Assembly (NCBI RefSeq): GCF_000143415.4
Contig: NW_003314303.1
Location: 172,645 to 236,644 of the forward strand
Reading direction: 5' to 3'
Length of the DNA stretch: 64,000 nt
Origin: Selaginella moellendorffii
Lineage: Eukaryota; Streptophyta; Lycopodiopsida; Selaginellales; Selaginellaceae
The position numbers were made by a program, and so were the translations under genes. This document shows, piece by piece, positions 41,891 to 53,110 of the stretch. The notes below the pieces were generated by a model. That model was not told the origin of the DNA, searched no databases, and saw only the letters and a program-made list of their open reading frames with translations. Every line of letters begins with the position of its first letter. Position 1 is the stretch's first letter.

Positions 41891-41964
41891 TAACACTTTT
41901 TTTCAAAGCGCACAAATTCGAATATACTTTTAGAACACTTTTGTTTTTATTTTCTTCTTTAAAG

Positions 41965-43989
41965 CTCCCTGAATATGCGAAGCTGGCATCTGTTCGAGAG
42001 TCTATTGATCTCATTCGATCCTGCAAATCCCTCTCTCACGCCCAGCGCGTCCACAGCTACATTCTTGAAAGCAATGGCACCCAAAATTCCACCTTTGTCT
42101 CTAACTTGCTCATCCAGATGTACGGCAAGTGTGGTGCCGTGCAGTCGGCACGGATCGTCTTTGATAGCATCGCCCACAAGGATGTTTTTTCCTGGAATCT
42201 TATGCTCGGCGCATATACCCGGAATGGGGATCTGGACGCCGCAAAAGTGCTCTTTGACAACATGCCCGACAAAGATCATGTCTCCTCAAACACACTTATA
42301 GCGGCATTCTCCAAGTCCGGCAAGGTAGATCACGCGGCAGATTTGTTCGCGGCAATGCCCGATAAGAATGTCGTGTCTTGGAATTCGATACTGGCAGCAT
42401 ATGCCCAGAATGGGAATCTTGCGGCCGCCAAAAAAACGTTTGACTCCATGCCCGAAAAGGATCTTGTTTCCTGGAACACAATCGTGGCGGCGAGTGCTCA
42501 AGCCGGGAATCTAGAACTTGCAAAGGATTTCTTTGATCGGATGCCCCAGCATGATCTAGTCAGCTTCAATGCCATGCTCGATGCATTTGCCCGAAACGGG
42601 CATCTGGCAGACGCTTACGCCCTTTTCCACGGGGAAATGCTCTCCCGCGAGAGGAATATCATCTCCTGGAACGCGATGCTGGCTGCAATGGACACTCTGG
42701 AGCGCGCAAAGGCGCTGTTCGATCGAATGCCTGCGCACGATTGCTTCTCCTGGAACTCGCTCCTTTCAGTGTATGGATCTTTGCGGCTTGTGGATGCTGC
42801 CATGGAAATCTTCGAGCTCTTGATGCCAGAGTGGAATCTCGTATCATGGAATTCTCTCTTATCAGCAATGGCAGATCGTCGAGAAGATCGTCTGGTTGCA
42901 AGCATCTTTGCGTCAATGCCCGAGAGGAACCTCATTTCCTGGACTGTGATGCTGGGATCTTGCTCGGATCTTCCACAGGCGAAAGAAATTTTTGATGCGA
43001 TGCCCGAGAGGAATCAAGTGTCCTGGAACACGATGCTCGAGGCATATGCCCAAAGAGGGAATCTGGAAGATGCCGAGAATCTCCTCTGTACGATCCCCGA
43101 CACAGACGAGGTAACGTGGAGCATCATGTTGATGGCATATTCCGACCACGGCAAGCTCAACGAGGCCCTGACCGTGTTTGACCGAACCCCTCATTATGAC
43201 GTTGTCCTGTTGACCACCCTGGTGTCGGCATATGCCCGGCATGGGCATGTCCGCGAGTCGGAGATTCTGTTTGACTCGATGCCGGGGTGGACTCTCATCT
43301 CGTGGAACGCAATGCTTGCCGCGTATCTCCACAACAGAGAGTTTGATCTCGTCGACTGGACCTTCTCGTCAATGCCGGTCACAGACGCTGCGTCGTGGTC
43401 AGCGCTCCTGGCCGCAGTTGCCGCGAGAGGGCAATTCGAGAGAGCCGAGTGTTTGCTCGAGACAATGCCCGAGAGGGGCATTGCCGCTTGGAACACAGTT
43501 CTAGCGATGAACTCGATCAATCGGCGAGGATCCCAAGCGGCGGATATCTTCGCAAGGATGAAGCTGGAAGAGAATTATGGCATGAATGAGGTGACTCTCA
43601 ATTGCGTGCTGCTGGGGTGTACTCACGCGGGCGATCTGGCTTCCGGGAGGAGGTACTTTCGATCAGCAGCGCTGGATCACGAAATCCCAGCCACCAAGCA
43701 ACACTACTGCTGCTTGATCGATCTTCTCAGCCGAGCTGGGTATCTAATCGATGCCGAGGAGCTCTTGACTACCATGCCCTTTGTTCCAGAGGCCCAGGAC
43801 TGGCTTTGCCTGCTCGGGGCTTGCCGGAGCCACAGAGAAATTGGAGTGGGATCTCGCGCAGCGCAGGAAGTGCTTGGATTCTCCATGGCGATGTTAAAAG
43901 CTGGGCCTTACATCCTCCTCTCCAACATGTATGCTCTTGGCGAGCGCTTGGGTCTCCCATCAAAGCTCTTCCTTCTTCCAAGATTATAG
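41965..43989 (+). CDS. PPR protein, S-type repeat array; start codon not found
   Basis: About eighteen 31-residue S-type repeats, for example V-S-W-N-T-I-V-A-A-S-A-Q-A-G-N-L-E-L-A-K-D-F-F-D-R-M-P. The N-terminal segment reads R-E-S-I-D-L-I-R-S-C-K-S-L, a normal opening for this family. The C-terminal E-like region has C-L-I-D-L-L-S-R-A-G-Y-L and D-W-L-C-L-L-G-A-C-R. No DYW follows. The frame has no ATG before 42118. It stays open back through the tRNA-Arg gene to 41845. A pyrimidine-rich tract ending TTTAAAG at 41964 looks like a splice acceptor, so a short 5' exon may carry the start. It could also be a non-AUG start or a recently damaged gene. The 3' neighbour CTF4 begins only 70 bp after the stop. 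Confidence 0.75.
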   Translation, partial: LPEYAKLASVRESIDLIRSCKSLSHAQRVHSYILESNGTQNSTFVSNLLIQMYGKCGAVQSARIVFDSIAHKDVFSWNLMLGAYTRNGDLDAAKVLFDNMPDKDHVSSNTLIAAFSKSGKVDHAADLFAAMPDKNVVSWNSILAAYAQNGNLAAAKKTFDSMPEKDLVSWNTIVAASAQAGNLELAKDFFDRMPQHDLVSFNAMLDAFARNGHLADAYALFHGEMLSRERNIISWNAMLAAMDTLERAKALFDRMPAHDCFSWNSLLSVYGSLRLVDAAMEIFELLMPEWNLVSWNSLLSAMADRREDRLVASIFASMPERNLISWTVMLGSCSDLPQAKEIFDAMPERNQVSWNTMLEAYAQRGNLEDAENLLCTIPDTDEVTWSIMLMAYSDHGKLNEALTVFDRTPHYDVVLLTTLVSAYARHGHVRESEILFDSMPGWTLISWNAMLAAYLHNREFDLVDWTFSSMPVTDAASWSALLAAVAARGQFERAECLLETMPERGIAAWNTVLAMNSINRRGSQAADIFARMKLEENYGMNEVTLNCVLLGCTHAGDLASGRRYFRSAALDHEIPATKQHYCCLIDLLSRAGYLIDAEELLTTMPFVPEAQDWLCLLGACRSHREIGVGSRAAQEVLGFSMAMLKAGPYILLSNMYALGERLGLPSKLFLLPRL

Positions 43990-44059
43990 ATCTAGAGCCC
44001 TAAATATTTGAACTTTCCCGCCATTTCGCGCCAAGGGTTTAGGGCATTTCTCATCCGGG

Positions 44060-47000
44060 ATGGGGGCAAAATCCAGGCTCCAGCAGCGGGACGCGCACGC
44101 CAAGGGTCGATCGATCATCGCTTGGGACAAGACAGGCAAGAATCTCGTCACTGCTGGTGTCGATGGCAAGGTTTTGATCCACACCTGGGATCCATCGGTG
44201 CCCTCGGCCGTGATCGCCACTATCAAGGCACACAACGCGGCGGTCACTTGTGCAGCGCTCTCGCCGAATGGGACGGTCTTGGCGTCTGGATCGGTCGATC
44301 ACTCGGTCAAGCTCTTCAGCTATCCAGGTTAGTCGGTGTTTTTTAAGTAACTTTTATTTGTGAGTGATGGATGATTTCTTTTGTTCTAGATGGGAAGTTT
44401 CAAAGCACAGTGACGAGATTTACTCTGCCGATTCGGTGCCTGGGATTCAGTGCTACTGGCGGTCTTCTAGCCGCTGCTGGAGACGATGATGGGATCAAGC
44501 TTATAGCCATGGCGGACAATTCCATAGCTCGGATCTTGAGGGGTCATGGTTCTCCAGTTACGTGGGTGGCGTTTGATCCCAAGAACGAGTATCTAGCCTC
44601 GGCCGACAGCGACGGGACTGTGATCTTCTGGCTCATCTCTTCCGGAAAGAGCTTGCACACTCTCACACAGATTGCTCCAAGGATCGACGTCGAGTTCTCC
44701 GAGAGTAGCAACTGCGTTGCATGGAGCCCTGATGGAAATCTCCTCGCGCTTCCGGGTCGCAAGAGCGATGTTCTTCTCTTGGACAGGGACACGGCGGAAG
44801 AGATATGTAGCTTCAAGGGTGGTCATACGAGCCCGGTTAGCGCTTTGGCCTGGTCGCTCAATGGGAAGTACCTTGCTACTGCCGGGAGTGATCTTCAGGT
44901 GGTGCTTTGGGACGTAGAGAAGCAGCAAGACATCGACGGGATGCTGTTTGAGACGCCACTTTGCTCCATCGCTTGGAAGCCAGTCGAGAATGCCTTAGCG
45001 GCGATCAACATGGAGGGGAAGTTTTCAGTGTGGGAGTCGGCAGTGCCTCCACACATGGTTTCCCCGACGATCTGTGTTAAGTCCAGCCTTGTGTCGGCGA
45101 CAAACTTCGAGCAGCTCCACAAGTTTAGTGACGATGAGGGGTCGGAAGGCCATGGACAGTCCATAGACTTGGGAAGCCAAGACACTGCTGGTGGTAACGA
45201 GGATAATGACGAGAGCAACGGTGAAGAAGAGGAAGAGGAGGAGTTCGTTAGCTCGAAGAGACGTCGCGGTGGAAACTCTGCGTCTTTGGATGATGTCTAC
45301 GATAAAAAGCCGGCAAAGAGGCCACAGGTAGAGACTGCGAGAGCCTCCTTCACGCTTAAAGTTCCGGCAATGCAAGGAGCATTTCACCCGGGATCCACGG
45401 ACAAGGTTGAAGGGAAAAGATGGTTTCTTGCTTACAATCTCATTGGTAGCATAAGCAGCTGCGATAAAGACGGTTCTTGTCATGTGGAGGTAACTTAAGC
45501 TAGCTACTCGATTCGAAGATACTCACGTTCTTTTGCTGCTTACAGGTCGAGTTTCATGATATTACTAAAGGAGTTCGCATTCCCGCTATGGCGGATTATT
45601 TTGGCTACACAATGGCTTCTTTGGGAGAGAAAGCTTGCGTTCTTGCGAGTCCGCAAAATGGCGATAAGTGTCCGAGCACTCTGACATACAGGCCTTTCAA
45701 TAGTTGGGCGAGCAACAGCGAGGTAGTATTCACGGTTGGCACAACAGTTTTCTTAATTTTATGCTGCAGTGGTCGATGAGATTTCCTGCAAATGAGGAGG
45801 TTAAGGCTGTTGCTGTTGGGAATGGCTGGGCTGCGGCAGCAACAAGCTCTCACTTCCTTCGTATTTATTCGGAAGGCGGTGTGCAGGTATATTTCTTGGG
45901 TTTTTAATACCACTTATAACTTGCAATGTTCTGCAGAGCTTTATCCTTTCGCTGTCGGGGCCGGTAGTTTCAATGAACGGATACCAGCATCAACTCGTAG
46001 TTGTCACTCACTCTTCGAATCCATTATCCACGGATGATCAGGTGAGCTTATTATTTTTCCTCTTCGCTGTAAAGGTCATGCAAGTTTCTGTTTGTGTAGG
46101 CAATGGAGTTCGTGGTTCTGGATTTGCAACGACGGAGGAAAATCATGGATGGCCGTCTTCCACTTAGTCCTGGATCAAGATTAGCCTGGATTGGTTTTAG
46201 TGAAGGTGGCTCTCTTGGGTTTTATGATTCTCAGGTAATCGACGACGTTTTTTTTCGTCTTGTTGTCTTTAAAAGCTTTAAGCAGGGTGTCCTCCGACGG
46301 CATTTTCATGAGTTCGGTGGTTGCTGGGTTCCTATCTTTCGGTAATGTACAGTTGATCTAATGAAGTGGCTAATAAGATTTTCAGAGCCGAAAAGGAAAG
46401 GAAAAACTCAAGCGAAGTTTTTTGGATGGTTGGATTCGATGAGACACAAACTTTTGCAGTAATATGTAAGCTGCCGGAGACACAGCCCCTGGTAAAAATT
46501 CTTTGACCGTTTCGATGTTTTGATTTCAAATACTTTTTGCAGGTCTTTCCGAGGCCTATACTGAGCTTCTTCAAACACAGCTTGCCACTTGTCAATGCTG
46601 ATCTTGGTGGCGATGATCTCGAAAATGACTACCTTCGCCATTCTCTACTTTTATCTGAGGTGCATTTGTTTGTCTAAGAAGTTTGTGCGTCCATTTGATG
46701 TGCGGGTTGTGTAGGCACGAGCAAAAGCAGATCGAGCTGCTGCTGAGGGCCTCGACGCCGATCACGAGGATGATAACGTTTTACAGAAGGAAATAGAGCA
46801 CGACAAATATGTTCTACGTCTCGTGGCAGCCGCATGCAAAGGTAGAATTTTCTCTTTACGTCAAGTTTCATCTCTGACACCAAGTCACTTAAAGGTGACA
46901 AGCTCGTGAGAGCAATGGAACTGGCAGCTTCTCTACGGCTCCGAAAGTCACTGGAAGGAGCAATCAAAGTTGTCAATGCCATGCGTCTACCGTCTCTCGC

Positions 47001-47548
47001 AGATCGACTCAATGTCATGCTCGAGGTATGCCAGAAAATTGTCTTCAAGAATGGCCTTCTCACTTCTTATCCTTTTTCTGCAGCAACGAAATATGCAAAA
47101 GAGTCTGGAAGACGACGTTTCAGAACCTGTGCGTGCACCAGATTCTTCCATCTGGGAGCGTACTCAAAGAGTGGAGGCTTTGGAGAAAGAGCCTGTTCAA
47201 AGAGTAGAAGCGCCCGGACCACCACCATCAGTTCTCCCCGTAGCGCAGCATCCAAAACCAGTGATCCAGAAAGAATCACCGGCGATCCCGAGGGAGCCGC
47301 CTCAGGCTCAGGCTCATCAACAAGACAGAGCAACTCTTTCCAATCAACCTGCGAAGGTGTCGCACGATCAGGCGCTAATCTCTGCTCAACGGAAGGCAAG
47401 CAATCCTTTTGCAAAATCACCGGCGCCCAATGGTGGAGCCTCCACGTCGAAGTCGTCGGTGCTGGACTCTCTCAAGCTGCTCCAGGGCGATAAGAAAAAA
47501 AAGGAAACAGATGGCGAGAAGGGAAATAAAAGATCCCGCAAATCATGA
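44060..47548 (+). CDS. CTF4: CTF4/WDHD1-like replisome adaptor (EOL1 type)
   Basis: A WD40 protein expected to link the CMG helicase to DNA polymerase alpha at the fork. Exon 1 is 44060-44327 and exon 2 is 44390-45489. About nine more short exons run to the stop at 47546-47548. Residues ~10-330 hold seven WD repeats, for example A-W-D-K-T-G-K-N-L-V-T-A-G-V-D-G and L-A-W-S-L-N-G-K-Y-L-A-T-A-G-S-D. An acidic linker (G-E-E-E-E-E-E-E) and a basic segment (S-S-K-R-R-R-G) follow. The SepB-like second propeller runs from S-F-T-L-K-V-P-A-M-Q-G-A-F-H-P-G to F-W-M-V-G-F-D-E. The C-terminal helical part has E-K-E-I-E-H-D-K-Y-V-L-R-L. The tail is Pro/Gln-rich with a Lys-rich end and no HMG box, as in plant homologues. 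Confidence 0.88.
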
Positions 47549-48827
47549 ACACGGGCTGGAGAACGCAATCGTGATCCAGTGATCCCGTGGTGTCAACTAC
47601 GTCCAAGTTCTCAACTTTTCATGGCTACCATCTGCCGCTGTGGATACCACTACCAATGACTCGCACTGGAACTCCTCTGCGATCTAAAGTTTAGAGTGCC
47701 GGGATCTCCAGTTCTTCTCTCGCTGACCGCGCAGTCCGCCACTGGTAGGCTAAATTGCTTGGAAACTGCGAAAACAAGAGCACCGAGCTAGCAACATGGA
47801 ACAGATTTGCCTCAGGAAACTGGACACACTTCCAAAACCCAAAGTTGTTCTTTCATCGTCAACTTTATTTAAAATCCTTGCATGCAGGCGCCTGTTGCAT
47901 GCTGGCAACTTGTGATGATTTCACGAATGATCCATGGTTTGTGTACGAAACCCAAAGCAACGAATGAACTGAATTCTACAGCCTGCCGCTGGAGAGAACT
48001 CCAAACAGGAAGGTTGGACTAACCATTTCATCTAGAATTTTTGTACTAGAGAATGGTCTGATCCTTGGTGGATTGCCCCCTTCTTTCTGCTAATATTCTT
48101 TGTATTCTGGCAAATCACTTGAGATAATCATACACTTCCCAACGAAGATAGCAATCATCTTCTGGTGAACATGAACTAGCGCCATAAACAAGAGTTGGAA
48201 ATTGTTCAATACTCTTTTTTAAGTTTACAAGGCAAGAGTATTTGAGAGCAAGCAGAATGGCCATGAATTTCTCCAATCCTGACAGTATTATTTCTTGAAC
48301 TTGTCACTTTTAGCAATTGCATCAAAAGTTCTTGTTAGCTGCTCTCAAATTTATTGTATCTAAATCTTCCTAATAGTTCTGTGTTTAGACAAACACTTTG
48401 TGCATAGAGAGAAATAATAAGAGGAGAAACATAGTATACATATCTGAAGAAGTCTTGATTGCATTGATATTAATAATCCAGATATTTTGCATATTTTTAT
48501 TCCAATGCTTGAATTGTACTCATAGTTTGCTTTCCATATTCTATAGAATAACAATAATAAAGACAACTGAAAGACAAGAGAGACTTGAAGTTTGTATCCG
48601 TTCCTTAGCCCATGCCTGTGCAGCATTCACAGCTGTGGGATCTCACTGCAAGCAGTCAAGTGTCAGGATCTATGCAGCCCCATGAGAGCCAAGCCAGCTG
48701 GAATTGAGGGAGCGAGCGGAGAAACCCTAGCCTCGGCCAGCATATAATAACTGTCGCATGCCCCACTTCTCTCAAGTAGATTATTATTATTATTTTAGAA
48801 AATAGAAGCAAGCAAAACTTCTCAGCT
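47549..48827. other. Intergenic region
   Basis: AT-rich in its middle part. No coding frame or RNA gene is supported. A short (TTA) repeat lies near 48780, about 40 bases before the DUF26 gene. Confidence 0.5.
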
Positions 48828-49214
48828 ATGTATAGTGCGATCATAGTGTTTCTGGTCTTATTATTTCTTTCCACGGCACTTACACAAATTCCCGTTTGTC
48901 CAGATCCGGAATTAATAGGAGCAGTAAGATACAACAAGGAAAAGGCTCGATCAGGCAGCGTGTTTGATGCACAACTAACACAAACTTTTGATGCTATAGT
49001 GACAGATTCTGAAAGGAATCATACCGCGAGGATTGGAGAAATTCGTGGCTTTTCTTCCTGCTCTCAGTCGCCTGTATATCCTCGGTGCTCCCCATGCCTT
49101 GATACCTTAAGACGTGATATCCAAATGATTGCTCCTCTTGCTTTGGGAGCTGCTTCATGTTCCACAACTGGTCAATGCTACCTTCGTTACGAAGTGTACG
49201 ATTTTCTCAACTGA
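48828..49214 (+). CDS. Secreted Gnk2/DUF26 single-domain protein
   Basis: 128 residues in one exon. Residues 1-19 form a signal peptide. The mature part has the DUF26 signature C-x8-C-x2-C (C-S-Q-S-P-V-Y-P-R-C-S-P-C), a downstream C-x5-C and the closing C-Y-L-R-Y-E-V-Y. A possible N-glycosylation site is N-H-T. A single DUF26 domain is the layout of ginkbilobin-like apoplastic lectins, and the Arg and Glu of the final motif correspond to mannose-contact residues in Gnk2. No kinase or second DUF26 domain follows. The likely role is apoplastic defence or carbohydrate binding, inferred from the family. Confidence 0.87.
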   Translation: MYSAIIVFLVLLFLSTALTQIPVCPDPELIGAVRYNKEKARSGSVFDAQLTQTFDAIVTDSERNHTARIGEIRGFSSCSQSPVYPRCSPCLDTLRRDIQMIAPLALGAASCSTTGQCYLRYEVYDFLN

Positions 49215-49585
49215 TTTGCAAGAAAATAAATAAAAATTCATTGACAGCAAATCCACAAAATAGTGACCACAAGCGTTTAGGAGGGAGCGAGCTGCCAGCC
49301 GTAACTCCGAAGGGCTATGGTTTGAATAATGTGCAATATTCTTGCGATGAGTGGTCGTTCCCTCTTCCTGCATAAGTAAACCACAAAGCTTTCCAATTAT
49401 TTTTAAAAATGTGAGCATTCCAGGCGAGAGATGGAATCCTTTTGAGTGAGCAGGATTATGGGCCATTGTTTGAGAGTGATGGTTTGCGCACTATAAGGCT
49501 CCTAGCAGTGGTGAAAATCGAGGACACCAGAGTGGAGGCGGGTTCCCACCTAAACTGGGATCGTCTAGATGTTAACTAAATGTCT

Positions 49586-50345
49586 GCGTCTGGTTGCAAG
49601 CATCTTTGCATCAATGCCTGAGAGGAACCTCATCTCATCGACTGAAATGCTGGGATCTTGCTCGGATCTTCCACAGACGAAAGAAATCTTCAATACGATG
49701 CCCGAAAGGAATCAAGTGTCCTTGAACACAATGCTCAAGGCATATAACCAGAGAAAAAATCTGGAAGATGCCGAGAATCTCCTTTGTACGACGTGGAGCA
49801 ACATGGTGATGGCGTACTCCGACCATTTACGAGGTTCTTGCCGTGCTTGACCGGACCCCCATTATGAGGTTGTCGTGTTGACCGCCTTGGTGTCGGCATA
49901 TGCCCGGCACAGGCATGGCCGCGAGTCGGAGATTCTGTTTGACTCCATGCCGGGGTGGACTCTCATCTCGTAAAACGCAATGCTTGCGACGTATCTCCAC
50001 AACAGAGAGTTTGACCTTGTTGACTAGACCTTCTCGTCAATGCCGGTCAGAGACTCTGCGTCGTGGTCAGCGCTCCTCGCCGCAGTTGCGGGGAGAGGGC
50101 AATTTGGAAGAGCCGAGTGTTTGCACGACACAATGCCCAAGAGGGGCATTGCCGCTTGGAACACAGTTCTAGCAATGAACTCGATCAATCAGTGAGGATC
50201 CCAAGCGGCAGAGATGAAGCTGGAAGAGAATCATGGCATGAATGAGGTGACTATCAATTGCGTGTTGCTGGGGTCTACTCAAGCAGGCTATCTGGCTTCC
50301 AGGTGGAGCTTCAGCACTGGATTACGAGATCCCAGCACAAATCAG
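49586..50345 (+). pseudogene. Truncated copy of the PPR gene at 41965-43989
   Basis: Nearly collinear with ~42890-43720 of that gene, from T-C-T-G-G-T-T-G-C-A-A-G-C to the T-A-C-T-G-C-T-G-C-T-T segment, with several deletions. It contains stops (for example TAA at ~49972 and TAG at ~50024) and frameshifts. It lacks both ends of the gene. No function is expected, although antisense or small-RNA effects are possible. Confidence 0.9.
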
Positions 50346-53110
50346 CATTACTGCTGCTTAATGCTTTATAATTAAAATTGTACATCTAAATCTACTAGTA
50401 TCTAGGAATCTCGATAGTCAAGTAATTTATATTTCCTTAAAACGGTAAAAATTATTTCTATAGATTTACTAGTTTTTTTGTTATAATTTAGTTTTATGTT
50501 AATATCTGTAATTTCATTAAATTTCTTCCATCATAATTCTGTTAATTACTATTTATATATCCACAAACAAATAGCCTTGGAAACAAAACTCCCTTCTAAT
50601 AGCATTTAACCTTGTTATTGTGAAATCAACCTGTTTGGGGCTAAATCTTGGTATTAAACCATAACAATTGAAATTAAATAATAAATTAATTGGCAAAATA
50701 AATTTGATAGAATAATCATTATTACCATAGAGAAGTGAGTTAGATAATTTGCCCAACTATATATTAAATTCATAATAATGATTATTAAGTTAAATAGAAA
50801 TTTGAAAATATAATATTAGAGTGCCTATTTTAGGAACTTCCTGTGAAATTCTGAATTTTTTAAAAGTTTTTTACTTTGCTTGAAATATAAACAACATATT
50901 AAAGAAAAGTTTAACAAGAAGATTCAAATTTCTAAAAGACAAAAATAGAGTCATGCTTTAAGAAGAATATATGATGTTATATTGCAAATCATAGTAGTGG
51001 TGTTGCCAATGTCAATAAAATTATTAATATTTAAGATTTTTTAAAATAAATTACTAGCCTTTGGTTGCTTAAGCAAACCTATAAGATATACCTAAAATAT
51101 GTTTGGATATTTTGGGATATTCTACCATATAACTGTTATTATTATTTTTATTAATCTTGTATTTATAATTAATAAGTATAAATTACAAATTTCCTGAACA
51201 CTTTCTAGAATATTCTACTTTATTTTGTCATTTATATGTAATAGAATTAATTTCATTTAATTGAAGCTTAAATCATGTATTGGTCTTATAAAGTTATATA
51301 TATTTATTTCCTCTAAAAAATTGAAATGAAAGTAGAGAATTGCATGTATACAAAAGTGTAAACAATAAAAAAGAATGACTTAACAAACTATCAATAAGGG
51401 TTTAAATATAAAGATAAAGAACTTAGAAATAAAAGTGCAATATTTTTTTTAATCAGTTAAAAGTTTTAGAAGATTTAGGGTTAAGTGTTAAGTTTATTAC
51501 CAGAAAGAAAGGAACTATTTATTATTATCGTATTATAATCATTTATAAGTTTTTATTTAATCAATAAATAATAAGCTCTACTATTAAGCACTCCCACACT
51601 TGGATTAAAGCTTGAATTGTGCATAGATGATGGAATATGGTGAGAATGACATATAAAAAACTTATTAATCAACTACTCAAAGATTTGTTCTTAGTCTTCA
51701 CATATTATTGATTCAACCTTGCATCTAGCATGTGGTCTTGGCCTTGAACTGTTTTCCTTTGCTAACTCACACATTAATCTTTATATGCATTCTTCTTAAT
51801 TGTTGGAAATGCCTGCAAAGAGTTGCATACAATATTCTTGAATTTTGACTCAATGAGGCAAGATTCTTATTCATATATCAAGTTGCTACATTAATTTGCC
51901 CTTCTTAAATTTGGACTTCTGCATTATGATAAACACTTAAGTAGTGGCTTCCCAAAGAAAGTTTAATAGGTAATATTCCCAACAAATGAGCTAGGCTAGA
52001 TAATCTCCCCAACACAACAAATGAGGTTGTCAAGGAATGAGAGGCGAAATCACACAGTCATAGTAGAGGAGAGGAGTAGACATAAGGCATATGGAAATGC
52101 CTCAATTTCAACAAAAGGAGAACTACTTCAGCTTTAGTGGCCCATATCTTTTATAGGTAAGTTTGTAGTTGCCACATTGCATGATAAAGGAACCCAACAT
52201 GGAAGGAAGATATGTTGTTAAATTGCTGATAAATCTATGTATTTATAGGGTGGATAGAGGGAGAGTTCAAGGGGGGAAATGGTTATTGAGCAAGTTATGA
52301 GTTGGGAGTCAAGTTAATTCAAGGGGGGTTCTTTAGGATATGGGACATCTTCTTATGTATTGCACAGGCTTACACCTGTTTTAGAATTGCTACAACATAG
52401 CATGCCCTATATCAATATTATAAAATACAATCATATTTTGATTGCAACTATAGCAATCAAAACATGATTCTGTCAATTATAATATTATGTAGAATAAAAG
52501 AAAAATACTCCCAATCATGTTTTGATTACAATATATAGCTATATTTTAATGTACTAATAATTTTTTGGGTGTTGAATAGTATTGCTATTCCTATATAGTA
52601 TTTTATTTACTAATCTATGGAAGTTTATAATTATAAACATGTTTTTAATTTATAAATGCAAGAATAATCTTATTGCTAGAATAAAAAAGAATATACTAGG
52701 AAGTATTAACTGTTAAAGGTAGAATATCCCAGATTATTTAAGTATTTTCTAGGTATATCTTAAAAAAACTAGAATATACTAGAAATATTTTATAAACTAT
52801 ATAAACAAAATTAATCTATATGAATAACAATAATATCCCAGAATCCAAGTAAAAATACAATCAATAAATATAAAGTTTGTGTAATAAAACTTATAAACGT
52901 GAAGTTGTTTATTTTTAAAGCATTTAGGGCCATTCGTGTTGAGCAGCCCTGTTCGAGATGTCCGCGACTAATCCAGCACTTGCTTGTTGGCTATGTCGGA
53001 ATGGAGGTGCTTGGCTTCTGCTTCATGGTTGGATCCAAGCGGAAACGTGCTCCATAGACAAAGCATGGAAGAGGTAAGATTCAGCTAGACAATCTATACG
53101 AGCGCGGTGG
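50346..53110. other. AT-rich region without genes
   Basis: About 2.7 kb of strongly AT-rich DNA with no coding frame that can be supported. It has diverged inverted repeats (51083-51126 against 52718-52761) and a 16-bp hairpin at 52430-52468. It may be the remains of a non-autonomous DNA transposon. Confidence 0.5.
52430..52468. repeat. Perfect-but-one 16-bp hairpin
   Basis: ATCATATTTTGATTGC is followed after seven bases by GCAATCAAAACATGAT, complementary except at one position. A related copy of the arm (CAATCATGTTTTGATTACAA) lies at about 52513. Confidence 0.8.

Noticed and set aside
41845-41964. N-terminal extension of the PPR protein encoded in the tRNA gene
   Set aside because: The sequence is fixed by tRNA structure and has no ATG. 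The open frame there is most likely chance.
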